DNA of 64,000 bases, from NCBI GenBank assembly GCA_019056595.1, contig CP036163.1, forward strand, positions 1,798,001 through 1,862,000, written 5' to 3'. Of this stretch, positions 43,013 to 53,867 are shown one piece after another; positions within the stretch are counted from its first letter, which is position 1; every line of letters starts with the position of its first letter. The stretch is from Pectobacterium atrosepticum (GTDB lineage: Bacteria; Pseudomonadota; Gammaproteobacteria; Enterobacterales; Enterobacteriaceae). The position numbers were made by a program, and so were the translations under genes. The notes under the pieces are model-generated. The model ran no database searches. It was not told the origin of the DNA and worked only from the letters and a program-made list of their open reading frames with translations.

Positions 43013-43753
43013 CTAAAATAAAGAGACGCGAAAACCGGGGTTGAGGAAAGATTCACGCGGCGTGTAAGACAGAGGCTGCCCCTGCCAATCGTGAATCTGC
43101 GCCCCAGCCGCCACCGCCACCGCATGGCCCGCCGCCGTATCCCAAATGTTAGTCGGCCCGAAGCGTGGGTAAAGCTGCGCTTCACCTTCTGCCACCAAAC
43201 AAAATTTTAGCGATGACCCAATCGCCACCGTCTGGTGCTCACCCAACTGGCTAAGATAATCTTTCAGTTCACGATCGGCATGAGAGCGGCTGACTACCAC
43301 CAGCGGCGGATACGCCTGCTTCACCGAAATTTGCCGGCGCTGGCCGTTCTCTTCTTTCCAGGCTTTACCGTCCGCCGCGGAATACATCACGCCCGTGACC
43401 GGCACATAAACCACACCCAGCACGGCTTGGCCGTTTTCGATCAGCGCAATATTGACCGTAAACTCGCCGTTGCGGTTGAGGAACTCTTTCGTGCCATCCA
43501 GCGGATCGACCAGCCAATAGCGCTGCCAGTGCCGACGGACTTCCCACTCCGGCGGATCTTCTTCTGACAGCAAAGGAATATCAGGAAACGCCGCCGCCAG
43601 TCCTTCCTTAATGACCCGATGAGCCGCGAGATCGGCTGCGGTCACTGGCGAATCATCTTTCTTGTGCGCGACATCTACGGGATGCTGCCCGTCGTAAACC
43701 TGCATAATGGCAGCACCGGCATCACGGGCCAGATGGCAAATAGGTTCTAGCAT
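43013..43753 (-). CDS. cysQ: 3'(2'),5'-bisphosphate nucleotidase CysQ
   Basis: A 246-residue inositol-phosphatase-family enzyme that removes the 3' phosphate from PAP, a by-product of sulfate assimilation. The metal-binding motifs are LSEEDPP (about residue 64) and [12 protein letters not shown] (about 82-93), plus the C-terminal [16 protein letters not shown]. Length matches E. coli CysQ. It is divergent from cpdB across an ERIC element. Confidence 0.96.
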   Translation of the reverse strand: MLEPICHLARDAGAAIMQVYDGQHPVDVAHKKDDSPVTAADLAAHRVIKEGLAAAFPDIPLLSEEDPPEWEVRRHWQRYWLVDPLDGTKEFLNRNGEFTVNIALIENGQAVLGVVYVPVTGVMYSAADGKAWKEENGQRRQISVKQAYPPLVVVSRSHADRELKDYLSQLGEHQTVAIGSSLKFCLVAEGEAQLYPRFGPTNIWDTAAGHAVAVAAGAQIHDWQGQPLSYTPRESFLNPGFRVSLF

Positions 43754-43810
43754 GATCTACCTCGTCGTTATTGGTTGCGCGTAACGCAGACTTCATCTCT
43801 CTCATTCATT

Positions 43811-43939
<129 letters not shown>

Positions 43940-44081
43940 ATCTGTGAGGCAATCTACGATTATCGCCATTACTGATGTCATACTCAGAATTTAGAGACGA
44001 TAATCACTTTAACTTCATCATGATATGAAAGACACCCCGATCGCCTCACGCGTCGACAATCACCGCACAAGGAGTTACGCA

Positions 44082-46034
44082 ATGAAGCATTCACTGGCAC
44101 TCAGCCTACTTGCTACGCTGGTCGCCACGACCGTTCATGCCGCCACCGTTGATTTACGGGTATTGGAAACCACCGATCTGCACAGCAATATGATGGATTT
44201 CGATTACTACAAGGATACTCCAACCGATAAATTTGGTCTGGTGCGCACCGCCAGTCTGATTCACGCCGCGCGCGAACAGGCGACCAACAGCGTGTTGGTA
44301 GATAATGGCGACCTCATTCAGGGCAGCCCGTTAGGCGACTACATGGCGGCGAAGGGGTTGAAGGCTGGCGATGTACACCCGGTTTATCAGGCGATGAACA
44401 CGCTGGATTATTCCGTCGGCAATATCGGTAATCACGAATTCAACTATGGATTAGACTACCTGCACAAGGCGCTGTCTGGCGCGAAATTTCCTTATGTGAA
44501 CGCCAATGTGCTGGATGCAAAAACGGGCAAACCGCTGTTTACGCCTTACCACATTGAAAATAAATCGGTTAAAGATCGCGATGGTAAGCCGCATACCCTG
44601 CGCATCGGCTACATTGGCTTCGTCCCGCCGCAGGTCATGGTGTGGGATAAAGCCAATCTGACAGGAAAAGTCACCGTGGAAGACATCACGGAGAGTGCCA
44701 AAAAATGGATACCGGAAATGCGTAAGCAAGGTGCCGATCTGGTGATTGTTATCCCCCACTCTGGCCTGTCCGCCGAACCGTATAAAGCGATGTCGGAAAA
44801 CTCTGTTTACTACCTCAGCCAAATTCCTGGGGTTGATGCCATCATGTTTGGTCATGCTCACGCGGTTTTCCCCAGCAATGACTTTGCCAACATCAAAGGC
44901 GCGGATATCAAACAGGGAACGCTTAACGGTGTGCCTGCCGTGATGCCGGGACAATGGGGTGACCATCTCGGCGTCGTCGATTTCACATTGAATAACGACA
45001 GCGGCACATGGAAGGTAGAAAATGCGAAAGCGGAAGCCAGACCTATCTATGACAAAGCACAGAAGAAATCACTGGCGGCGGAAGACGACAAGCTGGTGAA
45101 AGTGCTTTCCGATGCGCATAAAGACACACGCGAGTTCGTCAGCAAGCCGATCGGCAAATCCGCAGATAACATGTACAGCTACCTATCGCTGATTCAGGAC
45201 GATCCAACCGTGCAGATCGTCAACAATGCTCAGCGTGCCTATGTCGAACACTTTATTCAGGGCGATCCCGATCTGGCCGACCTGCCGGTGCTCTCCGCCG
45301 CCGCACCGTTTAAAGCCGGTGGACGTAAAAACGATCCGGCCAGCTATGTCGAAGTGGAAAAAGGCCAGCTCACCTTCCGCAACGCCGCCGATTTATACCT
45401 CTACCCGAACACGCTGGTGGTGGTGAAAGTCAACGGACAACAGGTGCAGGAGTGGCTGGAGTGCGCTGCGGGCCAGTTCAAACAAATCGATACGAGCAAG
45501 CGTGAACCGCAATCGCTGCTCAACTGGGATGGCTTCCGTACCTATAACTTTGACGTGATCGATGGCGTCAATTATCAGATTGATGTCACACAACCTGCCC
45601 GCTATGACAGCGAGTGCGCGTTAATCAACGATAAATCGCACCGTATCAAAGCGCTAACGTTCAACGGCAAACCGATCGATCCTAAAGCAACCTTCCTGAT
45701 CGCCACCAATAACTACCGCGCCTACGGCGAGAAATTTGCCGGTACGGGTGAAAAGTATGTGGCCTTTGCATCGCCAGATGAAAACCGTTCCGTGCTGGCG
45801 GCTTACATCAGTGCGGAAACGCAAAAGTCGGGAGAAGTGAAGCCGCAGGCGGACAACAACTGGCGTTTGGCGCCTATCGTCAGCGATACGCCGCTGGATA
45901 TCCGTTTTGAAACGTCGCCGTCAGAGAAAGCCACCGCGTTTATCAAAGAGAAAGCACAATACCCGATGACGTCCATCGGTAATGATGACACGGGCTTTGC
46001 GGTTTACCGCCTCGACCTGCAACACGCTAAATAA
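44082..46034 (+). CDS. cpdB: Periplasmic 2',3'-cyclic-nucleotide 2'-phosphodiesterase / 3'-nucleotidase
   Basis: A 650-residue periplasmic enzyme (E. coli 647). The signal peptide is at 1-19 (cleaved after VHA). The calcineurin-like domain has the metal motifs [29 protein letters not shown] and HAHAVFP. A C-terminal 5'-nucleotidase domain follows. It salvages 3'-nucleotides and cyclic nucleotides. AAGGAG lies 7 bases before the ATG at 44082; the longer frame from 44025 would disrupt the signal peptide. It is followed by a tetraloop hairpin. Confidence 0.96.
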   Translation: MKHSLALSLLATLVATTVHAATVDLRVLETTDLHSNMMDFDYYKDTPTDKFGLVRTASLIHAAREQATNSVLVDNGDLIQGSPLGDYMAAKGLKAGDVHPVYQAMNTLDYSVGNIGNHEFNYGLDYLHKALSGAKFPYVNANVLDAKTGKPLFTPYHIENKSVKDRDGKPHTLRIGYIGFVPPQVMVWDKANLTGKVTVEDITESAKKWIPEMRKQGADLVIVIPHSGLSAEPYKAMSENSVYYLSQIPGVDAIMFGHAHAVFPSNDFANIKGADIKQGTLNGVPAVMPGQWGDHLGVVDFTLNNDSGTWKVENAKAEARPIYDKAQKKSLAAEDDKLVKVLSDAHKDTREFVSKPIGKSADNMYSYLSLIQDDPTVQIVNNAQRAYVEHFIQGDPDLADLPVLSAAAPFKAGGRKNDPASYVEVEKGQLTFRNAADLYLYPNTLVVVKVNGQQVQEWLECAAGQFKQIDTSKREPQSLLNWDGFRTYNFDVIDGVNYQIDVTQPARYDSECALINDKSHRIKALTFNGKPIDPKATFLIATNNYRAYGEKFAGTGEKYVAFASPDENRSVLAAYISAETQKSGEVKPQADNNWRLAPIVSDTPLDIRFETSPSEKATAFIKEKAQYPMTSIGNDDTGFAVYRLDLQHAK

Positions 46035-46055
46035 GCGCTTAACGCCTATTATGCG

Positions 46056-46081
46056 CAGGCTCCTGCTTCGGCGGGAGCCTG
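46056..46081 (+). terminator. Hairpin with TTCG tetraloop after cpdB
   Basis: An 11-bp stem (CAGGCTCCTGC with GCGGGAGCCTG, one wobble) closed by TTCG. There is no T-run, so it is either a weak terminator or an mRNA 3' end stabiliser. Confidence 0.55.
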
Positions 46082-46224
46082 AACGATCGGTTATTCAAAC
46101 CAGAAGATCCTCCATTTTCACCCCAGTATCATACTGTTACAGAGTAATGAAACAGGGGTAATCTCTTCTCGGTGTACAGTAGGTTATCTACATACCGATA
46201 CAACATAGAAAAATGGGGACAAGA

Positions 46225-46779
46225 ATGTCAAAAACCGTCGTTATTTATCATTCAGGCTATGGTCACACGCAACGTTTGGCTGCTGCCGTCGCAGAGGGTG
46301 CAAATGCCGAGCTCATCGCAATTGATGCAGAAGGGAATATCAGCGACGCCGAGTGGGAGAAACTCAACGCTGCCGATGCCATTATTTTCGGTACACCAAC
46401 CTACATGGGCGGCCCGACCTGGCAGTTCAAGAAATTTGCGGATGCCAGCTCTAAAGCCTGGTTCTCCCGCACCTGGAGCAACAAAGTATTTGGCGGTTTT
46501 ACCAATAGCGCCAGCCTAAACGGGGACAAGCAGGTCACGCTGATCTATCTGCAAACGTTGGCTTCACAGCACGGTGGGATTTGGGTCAGCCTGAACCAGT
46601 TGCCGTCCAACGCCAAAGCGGCGAAACGCGACGATCTGAATAACCTTGGTGGATCAGTAGGTCTGCTGGCGCAGACACCTTCCGACGCCAGCGCAGATGA
46701 AGTGGTCGCTGGCGATCTGGCGACCGGTAAACTGTATGGCCAGCGCATCGCTGATATCGCCGCGAAACTGGCAAACTAG
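46225..46779 (+). CDS. Flavodoxin-family NAD(P)H-dependent oxidoreductase
   Basis: A 184-residue WrbA-like flavoprotein. The FMN phosphate loop is YHSGYGHTQRLA (residues 7-18). The isoalloxazine loops are FGTPTYMGGPTWQFK (about 59-73) and the region near GGFTNSASLNGDKQ. It probably reduces quinones or other acceptors in the cytoplasm; the exact substrate is not visible. GGGGACAAGA precedes the ATG at 46225; a start four codons earlier has no ribosome-binding site. It is the first of three genes inserted between cpdB and ytfE relative to E. coli. Confidence 0.85.
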   Translation: MSKTVVIYHSGYGHTQRLAAAVAEGANAELIAIDAEGNISDAEWEKLNAADAIIFGTPTYMGGPTWQFKKFADASSKAWFSRTWSNKVFGGFTNSASLNGDKQVTLIYLQTLASQHGGIWVSLNQLPSNAKAAKRDDLNNLGGSVGLLAQTPSDASADEVVAGDLATGKLYGQRIADIAAKLAN

Positions 46780-46807
46780 TTAAAAGACACATCATATCTC
46801 GATCAAC

Positions 46808-46836
46808 AAGCGCCGCCCTTTCGCGGCGCTTTTTTT
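46808..46836 (+). terminator. Terminator after the flavodoxin-family gene
   Basis: AAGCGCCGC pairs with GCGGCGCTT around CCTTTC, followed by T5. Confidence 0.9.
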
Positions 46837-46842
46837 ATCTGA

Positions 46843-47265
46843 CTAGTCGCGGAACGAGCCTCGCCCATTGCGGTAGTACCCATCTCCTCGCTCATGTCCG
46901 CGCCTGTCCCAATCACCTCGGCGTGGCCCACGTTCCTCAACATAACGCGGCGGATCAAAACGACGATTGTCATAATGGCGTCTGTCGCGCTGACTCTCAC
47001 GCCACTCGCGGGCATCCCGCCAGCGCCAGCCATCCCAGTAGTAGCCATGCCGATTACGTTCACCACGATTGTAACCTCGGTGTTCCTGCCACCAGCGCTC
47101 GCTGCGCCAGTCGTAGCCATCCCAGTAATTACCTCGTCTGTCACGCTCGCCGATATTCAACGTGACGCCAGGCATCAAATCGATGCTGGCACCCTTCGCC
47201 TCTGGCGCTGGCATAACCGCAAACATTCCCACAAACAGGGCACTGATGACGAGTGGCTTAAACAT
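46843..47265 (-). CDS. DUF2502 family secreted basic protein
   Basis: A 140-residue exported protein with a signal peptide (1-24, MFKPLVISALFVGMFAVMPA core). It then has SIDLMPGVTLNIGERDRRGNYWDG and a long stretch rich in Arg, Asp, Trp and Tyr. The repeated phrases GNYWDG and GYYWDGW are typical of DUF2502 (E. coli YpeC relatives). The function is unknown. AGGAG lies 7 bases before the ATG. It is convergent with the flavodoxin gene and divergent from ipdC. Confidence 0.85.
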   Translation of the reverse strand: MFKPLVISALFVGMFAVMPAPEAKGASIDLMPGVTLNIGERDRRGNYWDGYDWRSERWWQEHRGYNRGERNRHGYYWDGWRWRDAREWRESQRDRRHYDNRRFDPPRYVEERGPRRGDWDRRGHERGDGYYRNGRGSFRD

Positions 47266-47556
47266 AGGGTAACTCCTGGCTCACCGCGACTGCGGCCTAG
47301 CAAAGATATACGGGGAATTCCTGTGCGCCACTATCAGATAAATACGCATTTTCCTGATTTTACCGTTCTTAACGTTTCGCTAACACTAATAGAGGCTATT
47401 CATCAGCATCCTATTAATTAATTTAATGAATCAAGCTTCATCAGGCACGAATAAATAAAGACTCAGGGATTAACCATAGGGAATAAATATTAGAAATATT
47501 CATCTTAGCGCTAATACTTAATATCAGAATATCCATCATGCACAGAGGGAATAGCC

Positions 47557-49224
47557 ATGAGCGAAAATTATACGGTGGGCGATTATTTACTGGATCGCCT
47601 GACACAGATCGGCATTCAGCATCTCTTCGGCGTACCGGGTGATTACAACCTGCACTTTCTCGATCATGTCATCAGAAACCCAGATATTACCTGGGTGGGC
47701 TGCGCGAACGAGTTAAACGCAGCTTACGCTGCTGATGGCTATGCACGATGTCGCCCGGCAGCGGCGCTGCTCACCACTTTCGGCGTCGGTGAACTCAGCG
47801 CGATTAACGGCATTGCGGGCAGCTACGCGGAATGCCTACCTGTCATCCACATTGCCGCAGCGCCCTGTCTCGCTTCACAACGCAATGGCGAATTACTCCA
47901 TCACACATTAGGAGACGGTGACTTTAGCCACTTTTCCCGCATGGCGGCAGAAGTCACCGTTGCCCAAGCCAGCCTCACCGTCGAAAACGCAACCGCAGAG
48001 ATCGACAGAGTGATTGGTGAAGCCCTCGCTCAGCACAAACCGGTCTACCTGTTTCTACCAGTAGACGTGGCGGCAGCACCTGTCGGTGCACGACCCTATC
48101 CGCTGGTTATCCCTGAACCATTACACTCTGATGATTCGCTACGCGCCTTTACCACCGCTGCCACCGATATGCTGAGCAAGGCAAAATCAGTCTCGTTGCT
48201 GGCAGATTTTCTGGCTCAACGCTTTAGCCTCGCGGGGAAAATCCAACGCTGGCTTGATAAAACACCGCTTCCCCACGCCACTTTGCTGATGGGAAAAGGC
48301 ACGCTAAACGAACAGCACCGCAGCTTTACCGGAACCTACTCAGGCAGCGGCAGTCACGAATCAATCCGAGCGCACATCGAAGATGCGGATGCCATCATCA
48401 GCATCGGCGTGCGTTATACCGATACGATTACCACCGGTTTTAGCCATCAGATTCCGATCGAAAAAAATATCGATATTCAGCCAACGCTGGCTCGCGTAGG
48501 GAATCAGGTTTTCCCCTCCGTTCCCATGTCAGACGCTATCGCAGTGCTGGAAAAAATCACAGAAAAATTCGCCTCCCGCTGGGATCACTGCACCATTACG
48601 CCTCCGGTTTTACCGCAATCGGAACACAGAAGCGCACTCAGTCAGCGCGAGTTTTGGCAACAGATACAGCGTTTCCTCCGCCCTGACGATATCCTCGTCA
48701 CCGATCAAGGCACCTCCTGTTTTGGTGCCGCTACGCTCCGGTTACCAGCGGGCTGTCATTTCATCGTCCAACCGCTGTGGGGGTCGATAGGCTATTCTCT
48801 GCCAGCCGCATTCGGCGCACAGATTGCCGAACCCGAAAGACGCGTGGTTCTGTTGATCGGCGATGGCTCACTTCAGCTCACCGTACAGGAGTTGGGTTCT
48901 ATCATTCGGGATCGCTTGAATATGGTCATTGTGGTGCTGAATAACGAAGGCTACACCGTCGAACGCGCTATTCACGGCTCGGAACAGCGCTATAACGATA
49001 TTGCGGCCTGGAACTGGACACAACTTCCTACCGCGCTGGGCGCAAATGAAAACGAGATACTCTGCAAGCAGGTGCGTTCACCCATCGCGCTCGCGCAGGT
49101 ACTTGAGCAAGTGAACGCGGAATCTCGCTTGTCACTCATAGAGGTGGTATTGCCGAGAATGGATATCCCAGCGCTCTTACACACCATCACGCAATCGCTT
49201 GAGACACGCAACACCGTGCAGTAA
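47557..49224 (+). CDS. ipdC: Indolepyruvate/pyruvate decarboxylase (thiamine diphosphate enzyme)
   Basis: A 555-residue ThDP decarboxylase closest to enterobacterial indole-3-pyruvate decarboxylases. The catalytic Glu is E52 in ANELNAAYAADGYAR and the His pair is H115-H116 in LLHHTLGDG. The ThDP motif GDGSLQLTVQELG ends about 30 residues later at VVLNNEGYTVE. By family it makes indole-3-acetaldehyde for auxin synthesis, or acts on pyruvate or phenylpyruvate; sequence reading does not separate these. GAGGGAA precedes the ATG. It is inserted between the cpdB and ytfE backbone genes. Confidence 0.9.
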   Translation: MSENYTVGDYLLDRLTQIGIQHLFGVPGDYNLHFLDHVIRNPDITWVGCANELNAAYAADGYARCRPAAALLTTFGVGELSAINGIAGSYAECLPVIHIAAAPCLASQRNGELLHHTLGDGDFSHFSRMAAEVTVAQASLTVENATAEIDRVIGEALAQHKPVYLFLPVDVAAAPVGARPYPLVIPEPLHSDDSLRAFTTAATDMLSKAKSVSLLADFLAQRFSLAGKIQRWLDKTPLPHATLLMGKGTLNEQHRSFTGTYSGSGSHESIRAHIEDADAIISIGVRYTDTITTGFSHQIPIEKNIDIQPTLARVGNQVFPSVPMSDAIAVLEKITEKFASRWDHCTITPPVLPQSEHRSALSQREFWQQIQRFLRPDDILVTDQGTSCFGAATLRLPAGCHFIVQPLWGSIGYSLPAAFGAQIAEPERRVVLLIGDGSLQLTVQELGSIIRDRLNMVIVVLNNEGYTVERAIHGSEQRYNDIAAWNWTQLPTALGANENEILCKQVRSPIALAQVLEQVNAESRLSLIEVVLPRMDIPALLHTITQSLETRNTVQ

Positions 49225-49274
49225 TACGGAATGCATTTTACCGCCTACCTCGTAAGCGGTATATTCAACGCTAA

Positions 49275-49297
49275 AAGATGCATTTAAAATGCAATTT
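49275..49297. promoter_or_regulatory. NsrR operator upstream of ytfE
   Basis: AAGATGCATTT followed by AAAATGCAATTT closely follows the 11-1-11 inverted NsrR consensus (AAGATGCATTT and its complement). A second overlapping half-site (AACTGCATTTATT) lies just downstream. E. coli ytfE is a classic NsrR target induced by nitric oxide. Confidence 0.85.
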
Positions 49298-49326
49298 ATA
49301 AACTGCATTTATTGAGAGGCATCATC

Positions 49327-49992
49327 ATGGCATACCGCGATCAATCCCTGGGTGAGTTGGCTATCGCTATTCCGCGCGCCACTAAACTCTTTCGTGAACT
49401 CAATCTGGATTTCTGCTGCGGCGGAAAACAAACGCTAAGCCGCGCAGCTGGCAAAAAAGATCTCAATATCGACGAACTGGAAGCGCAGTTAGAGAAACTG
49501 GCCGCACAGCCTTCTGACGCACGAGACTGGCGTGAAGCACCGTTGGCTGACATCATCGCGTACATTATCCCCCGTTTTCATGACCGCCACCGTGAACAAT
49601 TGCCGGAGCTGATTCTGATGGCAAAAAAAGTCGAGCGCGTGCATCACGACAAAGCAGACTGCCCGCACGGCCTTGCAAACCAACTGACCGCGATTTACAA
49701 CGAGCTGTCTCAGCACATGATGAAAGAAGAGCGCATCCTCTTCCCAATGATCGGTCAGGGAATGGGCGCGAATGCTGCCGCACCGATTTCAGTGATGGAG
49801 CATGAGCACGATGACGCCGGGCGTGATGTGGAAGTGGTCAAAGAACTGACCCACGGCGTCGTACCACCGGAAGGTGCCTGCAACACCTGGCGTGCACTGT
49901 ACTCCGGTATTAACGAGTTTATTACCGATCTGATGGAACACATCCATCTGGAAAACAATTTGCTGTTCCCACGCGCGCTGCGCGGTGAGTAA
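49327..49992 (+). CDS. ytfE: Di-iron iron-sulfur-cluster repair protein YtfE (RIC)
   Basis: A 221-residue cytoplasmic protein. The N-terminal ScdA domain has the cysteine pair in [11 protein letters not shown] (residues 27-37). The hemerythrin-like domain has metal-ligand histidines in [32 protein letters not shown] and [12 protein letters not shown]. It repairs nitrosatively or oxidatively damaged iron-sulfur clusters. The ATG at 49327 is supported by GAGAGG 8 bases upstream and by alignment to E. coli MAYRDQ. The NsrR operator lies about 30 bp ahead. Confidence 0.96.
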   Translation: MAYRDQSLGELAIAIPRATKLFRELNLDFCCGGKQTLSRAAGKKDLNIDELEAQLEKLAAQPSDARDWREAPLADIIAYIIPRFHDRHREQLPELILMAKKVERVHHDKADCPHGLANQLTAIYNELSQHMMKEERILFPMIGQGMGANAAAPISVMEHEHDDAGRDVEVVKELTHGVVPPEGACNTWRALYSGINEFITDLMEHIHLENNLLFPRALRGE

Positions 49993-50060
49993 TGTCGCTG
50001 TAGTAAAAAATAAGAAAGTCCAAAAAATAAGAAAGTCAGTAAAAACCATTTAGTAAAAAC

Positions 50061-50092
50061 AACAAAGGCGCTCAGTGAGCGCCTTTGTTTTG
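50061..50092. terminator. Bidirectional terminator between ytfE and fklB
   Basis: ACAAAGGCGCTCA is almost perfectly self-complementary with TGAGCGCCTTTGT, with A-rich and T-rich flanks on either side. Confidence 0.88.
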
Positions 50093-50100
50093 TCTGGAAC

Positions 50101-50721
50101 TTACAGAATTTCCAGCAGTTCCACTTCAAAAATCAGGGCGCTGAACGGCGGAATGGAAGCACCCGCGCCACGTTCACCATACGCCAGATTATGTGGAATA
50201 TAGAGTTCCCACTTGGAACCGACTGGCATCAGCGTCAACGCCTCAATCCAGCCTGGAATCACGCCGCTTACAGGGAATTCAGCAGGTTGACCACGCTCAA
50301 CAGAGCTATCGAACACACTGCCGTCAGTCAAACGACCAGTGTAATGCACACGTACACGATCCTGACGAGCCGGAATCGCACCTTCACCCTGTGTCAACAC
50401 GCGGAATTGCAGACCAGACTCCGTGCTATCCACGCCTTCTTTCTGTGCGTTTTCAGCCAGGAATTGCTGACCTTCTACCGCCAGCTCTTGCTGACGATCG
50501 CGACGCACCGCATCAGCACGCTCATGAATTTCGCGCAGCGCACGATGAACCACATCCACAGGCACCGCTGGCGCATTACCTTCCAGCGCATCACGTAGAC
50601 CAGCAAGCAGAGCTTCTGGGATCAGGCCTTCAAGACCTGATTCCTGTAACTGTTGACCAACCTGTAAGCCGATGCCGTAACTTGCCTGCGCCTCGACGCT
50701 ATCAAAAGAAGGAGTTGTCAT
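50101..50721 (-). CDS. fklB: FKBP-type peptidyl-prolyl isomerase FklB (FKBP22)
   Basis: A 206-residue protein with an N-terminal helical dimerisation domain (1-90) and a C-terminal FKBP domain (about 95-206). [36 protein letters not shown] and [13 protein letters not shown] are conserved. Length equals E. coli FklB. No signal peptide is apparent. It isomerises Xaa-Pro bonds in protein folding. It is convergent with ytfE and divergent from ytfB. Confidence 0.96.
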   Translation of the reverse strand: MTTPSFDSVEAQASYGIGLQVGQQLQESGLEGLIPEALLAGLRDALEGNAPAVPVDVVHRALREIHERADAVRRDRQQELAVEGQQFLAENAQKEGVDSTESGLQFRVLTQGEGAIPARQDRVRVHYTGRLTDGSVFDSSVERGQPAEFPVSGVIPGWIEALTLMPVGSKWELYIPHNLAYGERGAGASIPPFSALIFEVELLEIL

Positions 50722-51027
50722 GGATGTTCCTTTTAATCTGTAAAAAACTGAAAGCGCAGCATAACAGCGACAGGGATTGGGGTAAAATCCTGTGTGCAGG
50801 CAATCACGTTAACTGGACGCTAGCCAAACCATTACCGGAAGCTGGCCTATACTGGTAGTTCTGATGTTTTTGGCGCACGGCTTGCCTTAATCATCAACGC
50901 GTTAACTGGTCAGTTCATGCAGATTATCGGTATACTGGATTGCGTTATCATCCTGATACTGTTTTTATGCCGACGCCGCCTTGCTACTGGTATAGCTTGG
51001 TTTGGCATGACGTGGTTAATCACATCA
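50722..51027. other. Intergenic region between divergent fklB and ytfB
   Basis: About 300 bp before the T-rich array at 51028. I see no gene. One related unit of the array (GTTTTTATGCCGACG) already appears at 50961-50975. Confidence 0.4.
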
Positions 51028-51105
51028 TTTTTATCTGATGCGTTTTTTACACTGGCACTGTTTTTTATACTGATGTTTTTATACTGACTATTTTTATTCT
51101 GAATT
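51028..51105. repeat. Degenerate 15-bp T-rich tandem array upstream of ytfB
   Basis: Five units of the type TTTTTATACTGATG start at 51028, 51043, 51061, 51076 and 51091. The last three are contiguous with exact 15-bp period. The array ends 18 bp before the ytfB start. Confidence 0.7.
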
Positions 51106-51123
51106 GTAGTAAGAGAGGTCACC

Positions 51124-51837
51124 ATGGGCAGAATTGCGCCCAGGAAGCGGAAAACCACCTGGGATTATCAAACGCTAGTACGCTTCTGTCAGCGAATTAT
51201 CCAGCGGCAGCCCTCAAATGCTGTAGCGGTAGAAAACGACGAGGAGCGCGAAGAGCAGGAGCGACTGTCTCCCCCCTCCTTGCGTGAGCGTATTGGTGTC
51301 TCGCTGCGAAAAGTCTGGCATTTACCTGACGGCTACCACTGGATGGAACCGTTGCCGCTGCTCCATCGTCGCTGGATTTTAATCGCTATCGCAGTGCTGC
51401 TGATTGTGTTGCTCTGGCCTTACAATACGCAACATCCGCAACCTGCCCTTACCATGCCCGTTCCTCTTACGCAGGCAGATAATCAGGCTGCGATGCAGGC
51501 CGTGATTATTGAAAGCCAGCCTTCAACACCACAACAGCAGCCTGCCGCTACGCCGCCGCCGACACAGTCATCGGCGCCATGGCGACAGTATGAAATAGCC
51601 TCAGGGCAAACGCTGGCACAGCTCTTTCGCGATAACAATCTGCCCGTCAGCGATGTGTTCGCTATGGCTCAGGTGGAAGGCAGGGATAAGCCGCTCAGCA
51701 ATTTACGGTCGGGTCAGGAAGTCAAATTGCAGTTGAATGCACAAGGCATGGTCGCAGAGCTGGAAATCGAAACCACGGCAAACCAGACGATTCGGTTCAC
51801 CCGCGGTGCAGACGGCGCGTTTACCCGAACACGCTAA
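51124..51837 (+). CDS. ytfB: OapA-family cell-envelope protein YtfB
   Basis: A 237-residue bitopic membrane protein. It has a basic cytoplasmic N-terminus (1-80), one transmembrane segment (about 83-99, WILIAIAVLLIVLLWP), a Pro/Gln-rich linker (105-150) and a periplasmic OapA/LysM-like domain (about 152-225, YEIASGQTLAQLFRDNNLPV). E. coli YtfB is a glycan-binding protein linked to cell division. GAGAGG precedes the ATG. Its last four bases overlap the convergent DUF488 gene. Confidence 0.9.
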   Translation: MGRIAPRKRKTTWDYQTLVRFCQRIIQRQPSNAVAVENDEEREEQERLSPPSLRERIGVSLRKVWHLPDGYHWMEPLPLLHRRWILIAIAVLLIVLLWPYNTQHPQPALTMPVPLTQADNQAAMQAVIIESQPSTPQQQPAATPPPTQSSAPWRQYEIASGQTLAQLFRDNNLPVSDVFAMAQVEGRDKPLSNLRSGQEVKLQLNAQGMVAELEIETTANQTIRFTRGADGAFTRTR

Positions 51838-52196
51838 CGAGCCAGCTGTTCCAACAGAAAATCGCGCAGGACGATAGCATGATTGTGCTGCGCGTCTTTG
51901 CTGCCATAAAGCAGCGTGATTGCTTTCTTTTGCTCGAGTAACGTCATCAGCCTGCCGCTCGCATCGCTCTGCGCCAACTCATTACGATAATAGTCCGCAA
52001 ATTCCGCCCAGCGTTCAGACTCGGCGTGAAACCATTTCCGCAGCTCGCTACTCGGCGCAATGTCTTTAAACCACTCAACACCCTCCAGACGTGCTTTACT
52101 GATGCCACGCGGCCACAGGCGGTCAATAAGAAAAGTGTGGGAAGAGAAAGGGGCTTGCGCGTCATACACGCGGGTGAGGTGAATCAAGTCAGACAT
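51834..52196 (-). CDS. DUF488 family protein (YeaO-like)
   Basis: A 120-residue cytoplasmic protein with the DUF488 signature FLIDRLWPRGISKARL near the N-terminus, then WFKDIAPSSELRKWFHAE and ITLLYGSKDAQHNHAIVL. The function is unknown; the conserved Arg/Asp/His pattern suggests a ligand- or metal-binding pocket. It lies between ytfB and rplI, where E. coli has no such gene, and is convergent with ytfB. Confidence 0.87.
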   Translation of the reverse strand: MSDLIHLTRVYDAQAPFSSHTFLIDRLWPRGISKARLEGVEWFKDIAPSSELRKWFHAESERWAEFADYYRNELAQSDASGRLMTLLEQKKAITLLYGSKDAQHNHAIVLRDFLLEQLAR

Positions 52197-52258
52197 ATGG
52201 CACCTTCTTTTCTAGGTAATAAGGTAATGATAGATCATTCCCGTATCCCTAAAATGCA

Positions 52259-52283
52259 AAACGCTGGCACAAGGCCAGCGTTT
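52259..52283 (-). terminator. Terminator of the rpsF-priB-rpsR-rplI operon
   Basis: A 10-bp stem (AAACGCTGGC with GCCAGCGTTT) and a 5-base loop. Leftward it is followed by TTGCATTTT. It lies 41 bp after the rplI stop. Confidence 0.8.
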
Positions 52284-52323
52284 CACATGCTAACTAAAGT
52301 GTTAATTCAACGATAAACGTGAA

Positions 52324-52776
52324 TTACGCTTCAGCAACAACAACTACATTCAGTTCAGCAAATACATCGCTATGTACCTGGAAGCTTACTACGTGCTCAC
52401 CGGTAGTACGCAGAACGCCGTTCGGCAGACGAACTTCGCTCTTAGCAATGTCAACACCGGCAGCCGTTACCGCATCAGCGATATCGCGAGTACCGATGGA
52501 ACCGAACAGTTTACCTTCGTCGCCTGCTTTAGACGCGATGGTAACGCTACCCAGTTCTTTGATCTTGGTGGCGCGAGCTTCAGCAGCAGTCAGAACGTCA
52601 GCCAGTTTGGCTTCCAGTTCAGCACGGCGTGCTTCGAAGAACTCAACGTTTTTCTTAGTTGCCGGCACAGCTTTGCCCTGCGGAACCAAGAAGTTACGAG
52701 CATAGCCCGCTTTAACGTTTACCTGATCACCCAGGCTGCCCAGGTTTGCTACTTTATCAAGCAGAATAACTTGCAT
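52324..52776 (-). CDS. rplI: 50S ribosomal protein L9
   Basis: A 150-residue protein with the conserved N-terminal rRNA-binding domain ([30 protein letters not shown] over 30 residues), a long connecting helix and a C-terminal domain. Length is about that of E. coli L9 (149). It is the last gene of the leftward rpsF operon. Confidence 0.98.
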   Translation of the reverse strand: MQVILLDKVANLGSLGDQVNVKAGYARNFLVPQGKAVPATKKNVEFFEARRAELEAKLADVLTAAEARATKIKELGSVTIASKAGDEGKLFGSIGTRDIADAVTAAGVDIAKSEVRLPNGVLRTTGEHVVSFQVHSDVFAELNVVVVAEA

Positions 52777-52817
52777 TACTTTATCCTCTCAAAGTCTCGT
52801 TAATGGACAGTGGCCGA

Positions 52818-53370
<553 letters not shown>

Positions 53371-53375
53371 AACAA

Positions 53376-53786
<411 letters not shown>

Positions 53787-53793
53787 TTATTCA

Positions 53794-53828
53794 GCCTCCT
53801 GTCTGGGTCAACCGCGGCCCGTGGAGGC
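53794..53828 (-). promoter_or_regulatory. Candidate S6:S18-binding leader of the rpsF operon
   Basis: On the minus strand GCCTCC and GGAGGC close a structure whose interior has GGGCCGCGG and GACCC, giving a CCG-containing bulge. The known S6:S18 autoregulatory leader has a conserved CCG in a bulge at this place. The stem is visible; binding is inference. Confidence 0.55.
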
Positions 53829-53867
53829 AAGGAACGTGTATGTGTGCGGCTGAAAAAATGACGCGTA

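Noticed and set aside
50910-51158. 82-codon minus-strand ORF over the ytfB promoter
   Set aside because: Its Asn/Lys-rich sequence is just the translation of the T-rich repeat array; no ribosome-binding site or homology.
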